From positions 116,746-180,745 of the forward strand of contig NZ_NJDE01000015.1 in assembly GCF_002205895.1 (NCBI RefSeq): 64,000 bases of DNA, given 5' to 3'. The notes beneath the pieces were generated by a model. The model was not told where the DNA came from. It saw nothing but the letters and a program-made list of their open reading frames with translations, and searched no databases. The stretch is from Saccharibacillus sp. O23. GTDB lineage: Bacteria > Bacillota > Bacilli > Paenibacillales > Paenibacillaceae. The position numbers and the translations under genes are program-made. The first letter of the stretch is position 1. Every line of letters starts with the position of its first letter. Shown here piece after piece: positions 1-8,174 of the stretch.

Positions 1-176
1 TCGCCGTTTCGGATCGTCGCGAACGCGTCGCCGATATTGGCGCGGCCTTTACGCAGCGATTTGATCTCCGTGCCGGTGAGCACCAGTCCCGCCTCGTACG
101 TATCCTCGATAAAATAATCGTGGGACGCCTTCTTGTTCTGCGCGAGTAGTTTGCCTTGTTCCGTGTTCTTCTTCAT
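1..176 (-). CDS. smpB: SmpB, SsrA-binding protein (N-terminal part)
   Basis: This is the first 58 codons of SmpB; the rest lies left of the window. SmpB binds the tRNA-like end of tmRNA and carries it to stalled ribosomes for trans-translation. The visible part has the family landmarks near the N-terminus: an [17 protein letters not shown] stretch, then [10 protein letters not shown] and the [11 protein letters not shown] loop. The ATG is preceded by a strong AAGGAGG about 8 nt upstream. RNase R works with the tmRNA system, and rnr lies directly upstream on the same strand, the usual Firmicute order. The ssrA gene is not in the window; in relatives it lies beyond smpB. Confidence 0.95.
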   Translation of the reverse strand, partial: MKKNTEQGKLLAQNKKASHDYFIEDTYEAGLVLTGTEIKSLRKGRANIGDAFATIRNG

Positions 177-364
177 GTCTTGCACCTCCTTGCCGGACAG
201 ATCGGTCATCATTGAGGGATGGATCTTTCTAGATTGTAGCAAGCTTGATTCGGAAAAGGCAAGGCGGAGGACAGTCGGGCGTAAGCAGGAGCGTTTCCTG
301 AGAAACCGAAACCGAATTTTCTCCGTCTTGTTGGCTTCTCCTTCGACCGTAGAGCGGCAGCGTT

Positions 365-515
365 GAGCGCTAACGGATCGAGGTGACGCTTAGAGCGGAA
401 TTTTGGCGTTGTTCCGATTCTAACGGAACCAGATGACGCTTAGAAGGAAAAAGACGACGGATTTCGCTTGATTCGGCAGGTTTTCGGCTTCTAACGAATC
501 TACGTTCCGTTACGC
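365..515. repeat. Degenerate intergenic direct repeats between rnr and smpB
   Basis: The gap of about 425 bases between smpB and rnr holds no gene. It contains two direct repeats whose starts are exactly 50 bases apart (371-399 and 421-449). They share TAACGGA, a divergent 4-5 bases, then TGACGCTTAGA. A third, shorter relative begins at 492 (TAACGAATCTACGTTCCGTTA). The copies are imperfect and have no coding logic. The pattern resembles the degenerate intergenic repeats common in Paenibacillaceae genomes, but that link is an inference. Confidence 0.5.
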
Positions 516-543
516 GCCGATCCCGAGCCGGAACGAACGCAAA

Positions 544-568
544 CGCCGCAAGCCAGAAGCTTGCGGCG
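544..568 (-). terminator. Probable rho-independent terminator of rnr
   Basis: A perfect 10-bp inverted repeat (CGCCGCAAGC / GCTTGCGGCG, loop of 5) lies about 35 bases after the rnr stop. On the minus strand it is followed by a short TTTGCGTT tail, so termination may be only moderate. Confidence 0.65.
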
Positions 569-602
569 CAACGTTATTGCCTAACCGACCGTTTCCGCCG
601 CT

Positions 603-3600
603 TTACTTCTTTTTGCTGCCCGAAGGCGAGCTTTTCGCTCCGCCCTTCTTCGGCTTGCCGCTGCCGGACGCGCCGGAACCGGAACGGCTTCCGCCGGAGC
701 GGCCGCCTTTGCCGCCGCTCGGGCGGTCGTTGCCGTTGCGCGAGAACGTCGCCGTCTCGCCGCCGTAGCCGCCCGTGCCGCTTCCGAAGCTGAAGCGGCC
801 TTTACCCGGCTCGCGGTCGCTAGTCGCGCCGCTTCCGCCTCCGGCAGAGCCGCCGGCCCCGCCGCTGCCGCGGCTCGCCCGGCCCGTGCGCCCGCCCTTG
901 CCCGGCGGGCGGTTGCTCCACTCGCCGCCTGCGTCCGGCGAGCCGTTGTAGACATCTCCGCCCGCTTGGCCGGCGGAGAGCTGGATGCCGCCGCCTTTGC
1001 CGCGGCGGCTGCCCTTATCCGGCTTCGCCGGATTCCCGGCCGCGCCCAGCTCGGCCGGCGGGCTCGTGAACGACCACTCGCCGTCGCCGCTGTTCGCTTT
1101 GCGCGAGCGGCCCGCTTCGCCGCTGACTGGCGCGGCTCCTGCCGCTCCGTTGTCGCCACGAACCGGAGCGCCGCTGTCTCCGCCGGCGCCTTTGCGCTTC
1201 CGCGAGCGCTTGCCTTTGCCTCCGGTTTCGCCGCTGCCCGATGCGGCCTCTACCGCTGCGCTTTCGCCCCGGAACGGAGCCGCGGACGCGTTCTCCGCCG
1301 CGGCTGCGCCTTTGCGTTTCCGCGAACGCTTGCCTTTGCCTCCGGTTTCGCCGCTGTTTGCCGCAGCGGACCCCGCTTGTTCGGCCGATCCTTTGCCTTT
1401 GCGCGGCGTGCTTCCTGCCGCCGGAGCCGTCGCTGCGCCGCTATCGTTCGGCCGGAACACGTCGCCTCGTTTGTTTTTCTTCTTGTCTTTTTTGCCCTTG
1501 CCTTTGCCTTTATCTTTGCCGAACTTTTCTTTGCCCGTCTTGTCGCCGCGTTTGAACGAATCGCCGCCTTCGCCCCGGCGTCCGCCGCCGCGATTGCCGC
1601 GGAAGTTGCTTTTTTTCATATCGACCAGTTCGAAATCGATCGTATGCTCTTCCATGCTGACCTTCGAGACGCGGATCTCGACCACGTCGCCGATCCGGAA
1701 GACGCGCGACGTGCGTTCGCCGACCAGCAGCATCTTGGCTTCGTCGAAGTGGTAATAATCGTCGGTCAGGTTGCTGATATGGATCAGGCCTTCGACCGTA
1801 TTCTCCAGTTCCACGAACAGGCCGAAGCTGGTCACGCTGCCGATGACGCCTTCGAACGTCTCGCCGACCTTATCCAGCATGTATTCGGCTTTCTTGAGCT
1901 GCGCCGTGTCGCGTTCGGCATCCACCGCTACGCGTTCGCGGATCGAAGACTGCTGCGCGTAATCCGGCATGCGGATGCTGAGCTGCTCTTCGCGCTGCGG
2001 CGACAGTTTGCCGCCGCCCGACAGTACTTCCCCGATCACCCGGTGAATGACCAGATCGGGATAACGGCGGATCGGCGAAGTGAAATGGGTGTAGAACTCG
2101 GCAGCCAAGCCGAAGTGGCCGAGATTCGCCGAATCGTATTTCGCCTGCTTCATCGAACGGAGCAGCAGCGTGCTGATCGCTTTCTGTTCCGGCGTATCCT
2201 GCACTTCGTCCAGCAGCGACTGCAATTCGCTCGGTTGAATGCTGCCGCCGCGCGTGCCTTTGACCTGATAACCCAGATTGGCCGCGAACGCCGCGAACAG
2301 CTCCAGTCTTTCTTGGTCCGGGTCTTCGTGAATCCGGTACAGGAACGGCACTTTGGCTTTGCTGAAATGCTCGGCCACCGTCTCGTTCGCCGCCAGCATG
2401 AACTCTTCGATGATCCGTTCCGCGATGGAACGTTCCCGTTTGACGATATCGATCGCTTTGCCTTGGTCGTCCAGCAGGACTTTGGCTTCTTCGAAATCGA
2501 AGTCTACCGCTCCGCGCTTCATCCGGCGGGCGTTCAGTTTGAGCGCCAGTTCGCGCATCGTATGGAACGTGTCGACCAGATAGCCGTAACGCTCCAGCAG
2601 TTCCGGATCTTCTTCTTCCAGAATGCGGCGCACGTTCTTGTACGTCATGCGCTCGACGGTCTTGATCACGCTCTTGAAGATGTCGTAACGCACGACTTTC
2701 ATCGAAGCGTCGAACTCCATCTCGCAGGAGAGCGTCAGCCGATCCACGCGCGGATTCAAACTGCAAATGCCGTTGGACAAACGCGGCGGCAGCATCGGGA
2801 TGACCCGGTCGACCAGATACACGCTGCTGCCCCGGTTATAGGCTTCCTGATCGAGCGCGGAGCCTTCCCGCACATAATAGCCGACGTCCGCGATATGCAC
2901 GCCCAACACGTAGTTGCCGTTCGGCAGTTTCTCCACGTTAACCGCGTCGTCGAGGTCTTTGGCGTCTTCGCCGTCGATCGTCACGATCTGCTTATCCCGC
3001 AGGTCGCGCCGTCCTTGACTGTGAATCTCTTCGTCGGTAATCGTCTCCGGCGCGGCTTCCGCTTCGGCCAGCACTTCTTCGGGGAACGATTCCGGCAGTT
3101 GGTGCTTGCGGATGATCGACAGGATATCGACGCCCGGATCGCTGTTGTAGCCGAGCACTTCGATCACCTGACCCTGAGCGGCCGAACGGCCTTCCGGATA
3201 CGCGATGATCTCCACGACGACTTTCTGTCCGTTCAACGCGCCTCCGGCGCGGCCGGCAGGAATGAACACATCGCGCGTAATGCGTTTGTCGTCCGGCAGC
3301 ACGAACCCGAACGATTCTTCGTCCTGATACGTCCCGACGATCTGCGTGATCGCGCGTTTGACGACCCGCACGACTTCGCCTTCCATCCGCGCGTTCGACG
3401 AACGACGCGACGCGATGCGAACCAGCACGGTGTCTCCGTTCATTGCGCTCAGCATATCGTTCGCATTGATATAGACGTCGGCATGCTCGCGGTCTTCAGG
3501 AATCAGGAACCCGAAGCCTTTGGCGTGCGTCTGCAGCCGTCCGCGCAGCAGGTCCATCCGTTCCGGCACCCCGTAGCGCTGGGTACGCGTCAATACCACT

Positions 3601-3752
3601 TCGCCCGCTTCTTCCAGCGCGTTCAGCATGTTCATAAATTCCCGGAATTCTTCCGCATCTTCGATGCCGAAATGCTGTTCCAGCTCTTGGTACGTCATCG
3701 GCTTATAAGCGTCTTCGCGCATAAAGCCCAACAGCGACTCTTTCGTTATCAT
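603..3752 (-). CDS. rnr: Ribonuclease R with a long low-complexity basic tail
   Basis: RNase R is a processive 3'-5' exoribonuclease that degrades structured RNA and takes part in tmRNA-linked mRNA decay. Order of parts: an N-terminal winged-helix-like region (about 1-65), cold-shock-type OB segments (about 70-200), and the RNB catalytic domain (about 250-580). The aspartate cluster DAKDLDDA sits near residue 265 and the TSPIRRYPDL motif near 560. An S1 domain follows (about 635-712). After this comes a tail of roughly 335 residues rich in Lys, Gly, Ser and Ala. Bacillus RNase R is near 780 residues, so the tail explains the length of about 1,049. An in-frame GTG at 3761 lies inside the AGAGGTG ribosome binding site, so the ATG at 3752 (spacing 6) is preferred. 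Confidence 0.95.
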   Translation of the reverse strand: MITKESLLGFMREDAYKPMTYQELEQHFGIEDAEEFREFMNMLNALEEAGEVVLTRTQRYGVPERMDLLRGRLQTHAKGFGFLIPEDREHADVYINANDMLSAMNGDTVLVRIASRRSSNARMEGEVVRVVKRAITQIVGTYQDEESFGFVLPDDKRITRDVFIPAGRAGGALNGQKVVVEIIAYPEGRSAAQGQVIEVLGYNSDPGVDILSIIRKHQLPESFPEEVLAEAEAAPETITDEEIHSQGRRDLRDKQIVTIDGEDAKDLDDAVNVEKLPNGNYVLGVHIADVGYYVREGSALDQEAYNRGSSVYLVDRVIPMLPPRLSNGICSLNPRVDRLTLSCEMEFDASMKVVRYDIFKSVIKTVERMTYKNVRRILEEEDPELLERYGYLVDTFHTMRELALKLNARRMKRGAVDFDFEEAKVLLDDQGKAIDIVKRERSIAERIIEEFMLAANETVAEHFSKAKVPFLYRIHEDPDQERLELFAAFAANLGYQVKGTRGGSIQPSELQSLLDEVQDTPEQKAISTLLLRSMKQAKYDSANLGHFGLAAEFYTHFTSPIRRYPDLVIHRVIGEVLSGGGKLSPQREEQLSIRMPDYAQQSSIRERVAVDAERDTAQLKKAEYMLDKVGETFEGVIGSVTSFGLFVELENTVEGLIHISNLTDDYYHFDEAKMLLVGERTSRVFRIGDVVEIRVSKVSMEEHTIDFELVDMKKSNFRGNRGGGRRGEGGDSFKRGDKTGKEKFGKDKGKGKGKKDKKKNKRGDVFRPNDSGAATAPAAGSTPRKGKGSAEQAGSAAANSGETGGKGKRSRKRKGAAAAENASAAPFRGESAAVEAASGSGETGGKGKRSRKRKGAGGDSGAPVRGDNGAAGAAPVSGEAGRSRKANSGDGEWSFTSPPAELGAAGNPAKPDKGSRRGKGGGIQLSAGQAGGDVYNGSPDAGGEWSNRPPGKGGRTGRASRGSGGAGGSAGGGSGATSDREPGKGRFSFGSGTGGYGGETATFSRNGNDRPSGGKGGRSGGSRSGSGASGSGKPKKGGAKSSPSGSKKK

Positions 3753-3920
3753 TCTTATCACCTCTAAATGGCTCGGGCTGCCGGCAGACCGCCCGGTCGG
3801 CTGCAGATCGCGAACTGAATTTGTTATTCTGTCACAACTATCATTATACGCTAAAAGTACCCGTGTAGTGAGTTGACCAAACTTAATCGAAGGTTTGCGT
3901 TCATTGAAACGACGATACGC

Positions 3921-3966
3921 AAAAAAGCCTCCGTCTCCCTTGAAACCAAGGATTCACGAAGGCTTC
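3921..3966 (-). terminator. Rho-independent terminator downstream of secG
   Basis: On the minus strand GAAGCCTTCGTG pairs with GACGGAGGCT through a bulged stem that includes TCCTTGG/CAAGGGA, followed by six T. It lies between secG and rnr, so rnr is probably transcribed separately from secG. Confidence 0.8.
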
Positions 3967-3992
3967 CAGAGCGGACAGCCGCTCCGATCCGC

Positions 3993-4050
3993 TAGTCCCT
4001 TATCAACACTAAAGGTGAGGTCACCTTTGATTCAGAGTTGAAAGGGTACT
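3993..4050. repeat. Dispersed structured element, copy A
   Basis: Plus-strand reading: a left end with CCCTTATCAACACTAAAGG, a short core (hairpin AAAGGTGA/TCACCTTT), and a right end GAGTTGAAAGGGTAC. Copies B (29391-29534) and C (31713-31863) share both ends but have longer, unrelated cores. The left end forms a hairpin whose loop contains TCAAC, which can pair with GTTGA in the right end (pseudoknot-like). Function and transcribed strand are unknown. Confidence 0.6.
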
Positions 4051-4053
4051 CCA

Positions 4054-4287
4054 TTAATTGGTCAAAGCCGTAGCCAAGATCGCCATGACGAAGAAACAAA
4101 CGCCCAGCACGATCGTGATGCGTTCCAGAACCAAGTCCAGACCGCGCGCTTTCGTTTTGCCGAACAGATGCTCCGCGCCGCCCGAGATTGCACCGGCCAG
4201 ACCCGCGCTCTTGCCCTTTTGCAGCAATACGACCGTAATCACGCCGACGGAGAAGATCAACAGCAGTACCTTCAGAAAGATTTCCAT
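4054..4287 (-). CDS. secG: SecG, preprotein translocase subunit
   Basis: SecG is the small non-essential subunit of the SecYEG channel and stimulates SecA-driven export. The 77-residue length is typical. Two hydrophobic segments are visible (about residues 3-23 and 51-75). They are joined by the conserved cytoplasmic loop with [24 protein letters not shown] and the ARGLD motif. The ATG at 4287 follows AGGAGGTGGAACTAC, a strong ribosome binding site; an upstream in-frame start would lie before it and is not supported. A terminator follows, so secG looks like a short transcription unit placed upstream of rnr, as in Bacillus. Confidence 0.95.
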   Translation of the reverse strand: MEIFLKVLLLIFSVGVITVVLLQKGKSAGLAGAISGGAEHLFGKTKARGLDLVLERITIVLGVCFFVMAILATALTN

Positions 4288-4576
4288 GTAGTTCCACCTC
4301 CTAAGCATAAACAGCATATCCTGTATATAAGTGGGTTAAACCAGTTGCTACGTCGTTGTCTCGTTTATCGTGCTTTTCTGATACTTTGAACAGAAAACAG
4401 CACTTTCATTCTATCACAGCCCCCGGTATTTGACAATCGAGCAAATTCGGCCGAAACCCGCTTTACGGAACGTTTATACGCTAAAAAGCCGCGCTGCGGC
4501 TGAAGCGCCGGGCGCGGCTTGTCGATTCGGGAATCGATGCGATGATAAACGATGACGTAAAGCGTCCAAGCGAACC

Positions 4577-4687
4577 TTAGTGGCGCTGCTGTTTGCCTTG
4601 GACGTTGTTGCGGTCGGTCCACAGAATGTATCCGGCGGATACGGCTGTAAGAACCAGAATGACCATGATGATCATGGCATCCGACAT
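4577..4687 (-). CDS. Small single-pass membrane protein (36 aa) downstream of a c-di-AMP riboswitch
   Basis: This is a 36-residue peptide of unknown function. It has one hydrophobic segment (about residues 4-23, AMIIMVILVLTAVSAGYILW) and a short polar, basic C-terminus. The ATG at 4687 has an excellent AGAGGAGGA ribosome binding site 7 nt upstream. An in-frame extension to 4831 would have a poor start and a non-hydrophobic, low-quality N-terminus, so I reject it. The gene is the first convincing reading frame after the c-di-AMP riboswitch at 4843-4993, which suggests control by that nucleotide. Short membrane peptides of this size include KdpF-like and other transporter-accessory subunits, but I see no sequence match that would justify a name. 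Confidence 0.65.
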   Translation of the reverse strand: MSDAMIIMVILVLTAVSAGYILWTDRNNVQGKQQRH

Positions 4688-4842
4688 GCTCTCTTCCTCC
4701 TCTGCTGATCTGAATCTGGATGTGTGGGGCGCCTGCGCGCGAGTCGAAACCATAGCCTGCGGTTCGATCGGCGGACGCTCGGATGGAATTGCCTTTTTTC
4801 GAAATGAATGAATGCTGAAAGGAAAGGTCACCTCTCCTGTTT

Positions 4843-4993
4843 CTGCTTACGAGGTTAGCTGACGGATTAGGGCGCAAGAGTCGCCCTGCCTGACGCGACG
4901 TCCGAGACCGGACCGGCGTAAGGCTTCACCCCGCGAGAGCCATGATCGGCATCCCGTATTGGTTCCCCCGTTTTCGAGTACAAAATTCAGCAG
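4843..4993 (-). promoter_or_regulatory. c-di-AMP riboswitch (ydaO/yuaA class)
   Basis: The minus strand carries the class hallmarks in order. A P1 5' arm CTGCTGAAT comes first, then GGGGGAACC, then GCGGGGTGAAGCC, then the stem CAGGGCG...CGCCCTAATCCG. The near-invariant end GTCAGCTAACCTCGTAAGC follows, closing P1 by AGCAG. Known members of this class sense cyclic di-AMP and usually switch expression off, upstream of potassium or osmolyte transporters and cell-wall hydrolases. Just after the aptamer lies a weak hairpin (GGAGAGGTGACCTTTCC plus TTTC) that could act as expression platform. The only gene immediately downstream is the small membrane protein at 4577-4687. Confidence 0.9.
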
Positions 4994-5462
4994 TGAGTTC
5001 CGATTGCGAATGTTTGAATAGTGACGAATCCCATCATCCTTTCCGAAATGTAGGCGGCATGCCGGTACCTTCGATTCCTCTTCGGAAATCGGGTGCCGCG
5101 AAGCAGCGGTCCTTCTGCTTAAAATAGGCGATCGAAGCCCGTTCCCGTTAGGCTTAAGCAGATCGGTGCGGCTTTCATGAACCGTATCTTAACCCCTGCT
5201 GACACCTTATGTAAAGGTTGAACTTTACCTGTTTTTGGTGTTTAGAAGGCTAATCGTTGACATGTGAAACATACACGAAGCCGGATCTTTCATTATCGCG
5301 AAAAAGCTCGACTTTGCGACGTTTCTCGCGATTATCGCTGCCGGAAAGCCGCTTATTCGCAGCCCGACGATCCCTCGTACGCGCAAAAAGATAAAAGAAC
5401 GGAAAAAGTTAACGTTTTCATCGTCCTTCCCTGCCTCGTTCGGGTCTTCGGCTTGTCGGCGT
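4994..5462. other. Intergenic stretch without a recognisable gene
   Basis: About 470 bases lie between murI and the c-di-AMP riboswitch. I see no credible coding sequence with a ribosome binding site. There is an 8-bp inverted repeat (CTGCTTAA at 5115, TTAAGCAG at 5154). There is also a local ACCTT...AAGGT hairpin near 5200-5225 that only loosely recalls the dispersed element. The riboswitch promoter must lie here, but I could not identify convincing -35 and -10 boxes. Confidence 0.4.
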
Positions 5463-6236
5463 CTAGCCCCGCGGCTCGTTCAAAATGCGCCAAGCGCGCC
5501 GAAGTTTATCGTTGTACGCCGGATCGTCCGCCGAATTCATGAACCGGATCTTTCCGCTTCCTCCGCCGAGCGAACCTTGTTCGTCCAGAATGCGCGTCAA
5601 CCTCCGAACCGTGCCCGCGCTTCCGTCGATGACCCGGATATGCGGCGGCAGCACGTCTTCCAACAGCTGCGTATAATACGGATAATGCGTACAGCCGAGT
5701 ACAAGCGTGCCGTATTCGTCGAGGTCGAACGGTTCGAACTTGCGCCGGAAATAAGCGCCCAGTTCGTCCGGATCGAAATTCAGCCGCTCGCAATATTCCA
5801 CCCATTCGGGCATCGGCAGCGAATCGACGATCCCGTGATCGTCCACGCGCGATACCAATTCGATGTATTTGGACTGGCTCAAGGTCAGTTCCGTCGCCAA
5901 CACCAGCACGCGGCGGCCGCTGGCCCCGTTCATCTCGACGGCCGGCTTCACGGCCGGCTCCATGCCGATCACCGGAACCGGATAGCTCCGGCGCAGCTCC
6001 GCCGCAGCTACGCTGGTAGCCGTGTTGCAGGCGAGCACGAGCGCTTTGACGTCGCATCGCAAGATGCGTTCCGCCGCTTCGCGCACGTAACCCGCGACCT
6101 GCTCCTTCGTCTTGGGCCCGTACGGGACATGCAGCGTATCCGCGAAAAAGATAAAGTCTTCATTCGGCAATCTGCGAACCGCTTCGCGCAGAACGGTCAG
6201 CCCTCCGATTCCCGAATCGAAAAAAGCGATAGACAT
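5463..6236 (-). CDS. murI: Glutamate racemase
   Basis: MurI/RacE converts L-glutamate to D-glutamate for peptidoglycan, using two cysteines and no cofactor. Visible motifs are the N-terminal FDSGIGGLTVL, PYGPKT, ACNTATS with the first catalytic Cys, and LGCTHYP with the second. The 257-residue product from the ATG at 6236 matches the family length (about 260-270). The start follows AGGGGAAAACGC; longer in-frame starts would add an unrelated 37-residue extension without a ribosome binding site. It appears to be a stand-alone gene, with its neighbour 6423-6962 on the same strand about 190 bases upstream. Confidence 0.93.
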   Translation of the reverse strand: MSIAFFDSGIGGLTVLREAVRRLPNEDFIFFADTLHVPYGPKTKEQVAGYVREAAERILRCDVKALVLACNTATSVAAAELRRSYPVPVIGMEPAVKPAVEMNGASGRRVLVLATELTLSQSKYIELVSRVDDHGIVDSLPMPEWVEYCERLNFDPDELGAYFRRKFEPFDLDEYGTLVLGCTHYPYYTQLLEDVLPPHIRVIDGSAGTVRRLTRILDEQGSLGGGSGKIRFMNSADDPAYNDKLRRAWRILNEPRG

Positions 6237-6422
6237 GCGTTTTCCCCTGCCGTTTCGTAATTTCGTCATGATGGCACGCCGACCGAATGACATCTGAGGT
6301 TCGCGTTCCGGCGGAGCGTAACCTCGCATGGTTATCGGTCGACGCAATGGTCTTACGATCTTTATTTAACCTTCTAAGATTATAGACCTCTCAAAGACAA
6401 AACGCCAAACGGAGCGGCCGCC

Positions 6423-6962
6423 TTAACGGAAAATCTTCTTCTGCCCTTCGGAGACCGCGAAGATCAGCACCGGACCGTCCCAATCGGGTTCGCGCGCCTC
6501 GACGAGACCCGATGCGGCTTCGCAGCCGGCGATCGCGCGCGTCCAGAAAGCAAGCGCGGGCGCGTTCTCCTCCATGATCTTCAGTTTCCATAAGCCCGGG
6601 AACCGCAGAAATAAACGCTTCGCCGCCTCGCGCCCCAACCCGGATCGCCGATATTTTTTCATGACGAAAAATTCGACGATCTCGTGCCCGGCTTGTTCGG
6701 AGCAGCCGGAATCGGCCGCGAATCGGCGAATCAAAGCGAATCCCGCCAACCTGCCGTCCGCGCGCAGCAGAAACGGATAATGGCCGGAACGGTTCCAATA
6801 CGCGTCCAGATCCCGGTATTCGTACCGTCCTTCTTCGTTTACGTCTTCGGGATCGTAATCGGTAAAATCGTATTTGTACAATTCCAAAAGCTGCCGCAGC
6901 GCCGTTCGGTGTTCGTGACCGGCAGGCTCGCAGGTCAGCTCGAATATTCCTTCATGCGTCAA
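6423..6962 (-). CDS. GNAT family N-acetyltransferase
   Basis: This is a 179-residue protein with the GNAT fold. It has the acetyl-CoA loop near residues 100-115 (FFVMKKYRRSGLGREAAKRLF, fitting the R/Q-x-x-G-x-G/A pattern), preceded by a beta strand ending EIVEFFV. The substrate cannot be told from sequence. The start is a TTG at 6962 with AAAGGAG 8 nt upstream, because no ATG lies nearby in frame. About 50 bases separate it from the nucleotidyltransferase gene upstream, so the two may be co-transcribed. GNAT and aadA-like neighbours can suggest small-molecule modification, but that is only contextual. Confidence 0.8.
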   Translation of the reverse strand: MTHEGIFELTCEPAGHEHRTALRQLLELYKYDFTDYDPEDVNEEGRYEYRDLDAYWNRSGHYPFLLRADGRLAGFALIRRFAADSGCSEQAGHEIVEFFVMKKYRRSGLGREAAKRLFLRFPGLWKLKIMEENAPALAFWTRAIAGCEAASGLVEAREPDWDGPVLIFAVSEGQKKIFR

Positions 6963-7011
6963 AGCCGTGTTCTCCTTTCTATCGCGTGAATCACCGGTTC
7001 GGATCTATGTC

Positions 7012-7872
7012 TCAGAATCGGGCCTCTTGTCCGCTTTGCGCTTCCGCGGCGATCCGCCCGAGCATCTCTTCGGCAAAATCGATCAGCGCATTCTCCGGCA
7101 CGGACATCGGACCGGCGACCGCACCCGTGTACACATCAAGCGCCGCCTGCACGATGTGCCGCCGCTCAGGCAGAGCCGCCGCGCCCCACTCGCCGCCTTC
7201 TTTTTTCGACACGACATGGCCTTGCTGCATAAATAACAGAACCCGGCATAAATTCAAAACGACGTACATCGGATTGCGGACGATCGCTTCTCTCGCGTCT
7301 GCCACGTCATGTAGGATCGAACGTACGTAGACCTCTCGCGAAACGGCAGGCATGCGTTCGCGCAGCGGCCGTCCGTAAAGCGTAAATCCGCGCTCGTAAG
7401 CTACGACGATCTGGGAAGCCAAATCGGGATCTTCGTAGCGGGCGCACAAGTAACTCGAATCCGCTTCGTACCTCGGCCGGTGCAGCGAAGAATAATGGTA
7501 GACGGCCGGCGTCGGGTAGACGACGTCTTGCAAAGCCTTTTCTTCCGCTACGGTGTATTCGATGTTCCGCCCGGCTTGCAGCCTTGCGTGCAGTTCCAGC
7601 GTCAGCCTCGTCAGGTCGCGCAGCTTCTCCAAGCTCGGAGAGGCCTGCACGATGACCAGCAGATCGATATCGCTCGACGCCGGGTTAAACCCGCCCATCG
7701 CCAGCGAGCCGTGCAGATAAATGCAGGAGACGTCGTCGCCCAGCGCTTGCAGGCATCGGGCTGCCAGTTCTTCGGCCGTCTTCAGCGCTTCGCGAATTTC
7801 GCCGCCGAGGCGGCCGTCCGCGTCGCGCGAACGAAAATCCGGCAAAATAATCTTCGGTCGAGTCTTGTCCAT
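7012..7872 (-). CDS. Nucleotidyltransferase, aminoglycoside adenylyltransferase (aadA)-like
   Basis: A 286-residue protein of the pol-beta nucleotidyltransferase superfamily. Near residues 53-75 it has the HGSLAMGGFNPASSDIDLLV signature (GS followed by D-x-D, the metal-binding aspartates). The C-terminal half resembles the helical domain of ANT(3'')/ANT(9) enzymes, with YVVLNLCRVL and a KKEGGEWG segment. Such enzymes adenylylate streptomycin or spectinomycin, but chromosomal homologues in soil Firmicutes often have untested activity. The ATG has AAGGAGG 9 nt upstream. Resistance cannot be inferred from sequence alone. Confidence 0.75.
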   Translation of the reverse strand: MDKTRPKIILPDFRSRDADGRLGGEIREALKTAEELAARCLQALGDDVSCIYLHGSLAMGGFNPASSDIDLLVIVQASPSLEKLRDLTRLTLELHARLQAGRNIEYTVAEEKALQDVVYPTPAVYHYSSLHRPRYEADSSYLCARYEDPDLASQIVVAYERGFTLYGRPLRERMPAVSREVYVRSILHDVADAREAIVRNPMYVVLNLCRVLLFMQQGHVVSKKEGGEWGAAALPERRHIVQAALDVYTGAVAGPMSVPENALIDFAEEMLGRIAAEAQSGQEARF

Positions 7873-8114
7873 ATGGTTATTCCTCCTTGTGCGTTGGTTG
7901 TCCGCGTCTCGGTCATGATCCGCGTTCGGGTTCGGAACCTTCGTGCTTTCATTATAAAAGACCGCTTCTTCGCTCCATAGGCCGTATACGGTTCAACCTG
8001 TTCGCGACATAGATTCGGATTACGATCGACGAAAACTCCGCTCCCGGCTCGGTCGGCGCGGCCGAGGTTACGATGGAGGCCGGCGCCGAAGAAAGGCTCC
8101 GGCGATCGCTCGCG

Positions 8115-8155
8115 AAAAAGGCCCGAACTCCGCAGCGATACGGGTTTCGGGCCTT
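8115..8155 (-). terminator. Rho-independent terminator of the CD3324-family gene
   Basis: On the minus strand AAGGCCCGAA pairs with TTCGGGCCTT, followed by TTTTTC. It lies about 20 bases after the stop of the gene at 8175-8519. The remaining gap to 7872 shows nothing else recognisable. Confidence 0.85.
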
Positions 8156-8174
8156 GATCGAGAATCGCCGACGA

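Noticed and set aside
966..3767. 933-codon open frame on the plus strand opposite rnr
   Set aside because: Antisense shadow of a GC-rich gene with strong codon bias; no ribosome binding site and no recognisable domain, while the minus strand encodes a clear RNase R.
5195..5230. Possible fourth copy of the dispersed element near 5200
   Set aside because: It has an ACCTT/AAGGT hairpin and a nearby GTTGAA, but the conserved CAACACT loop is missing.
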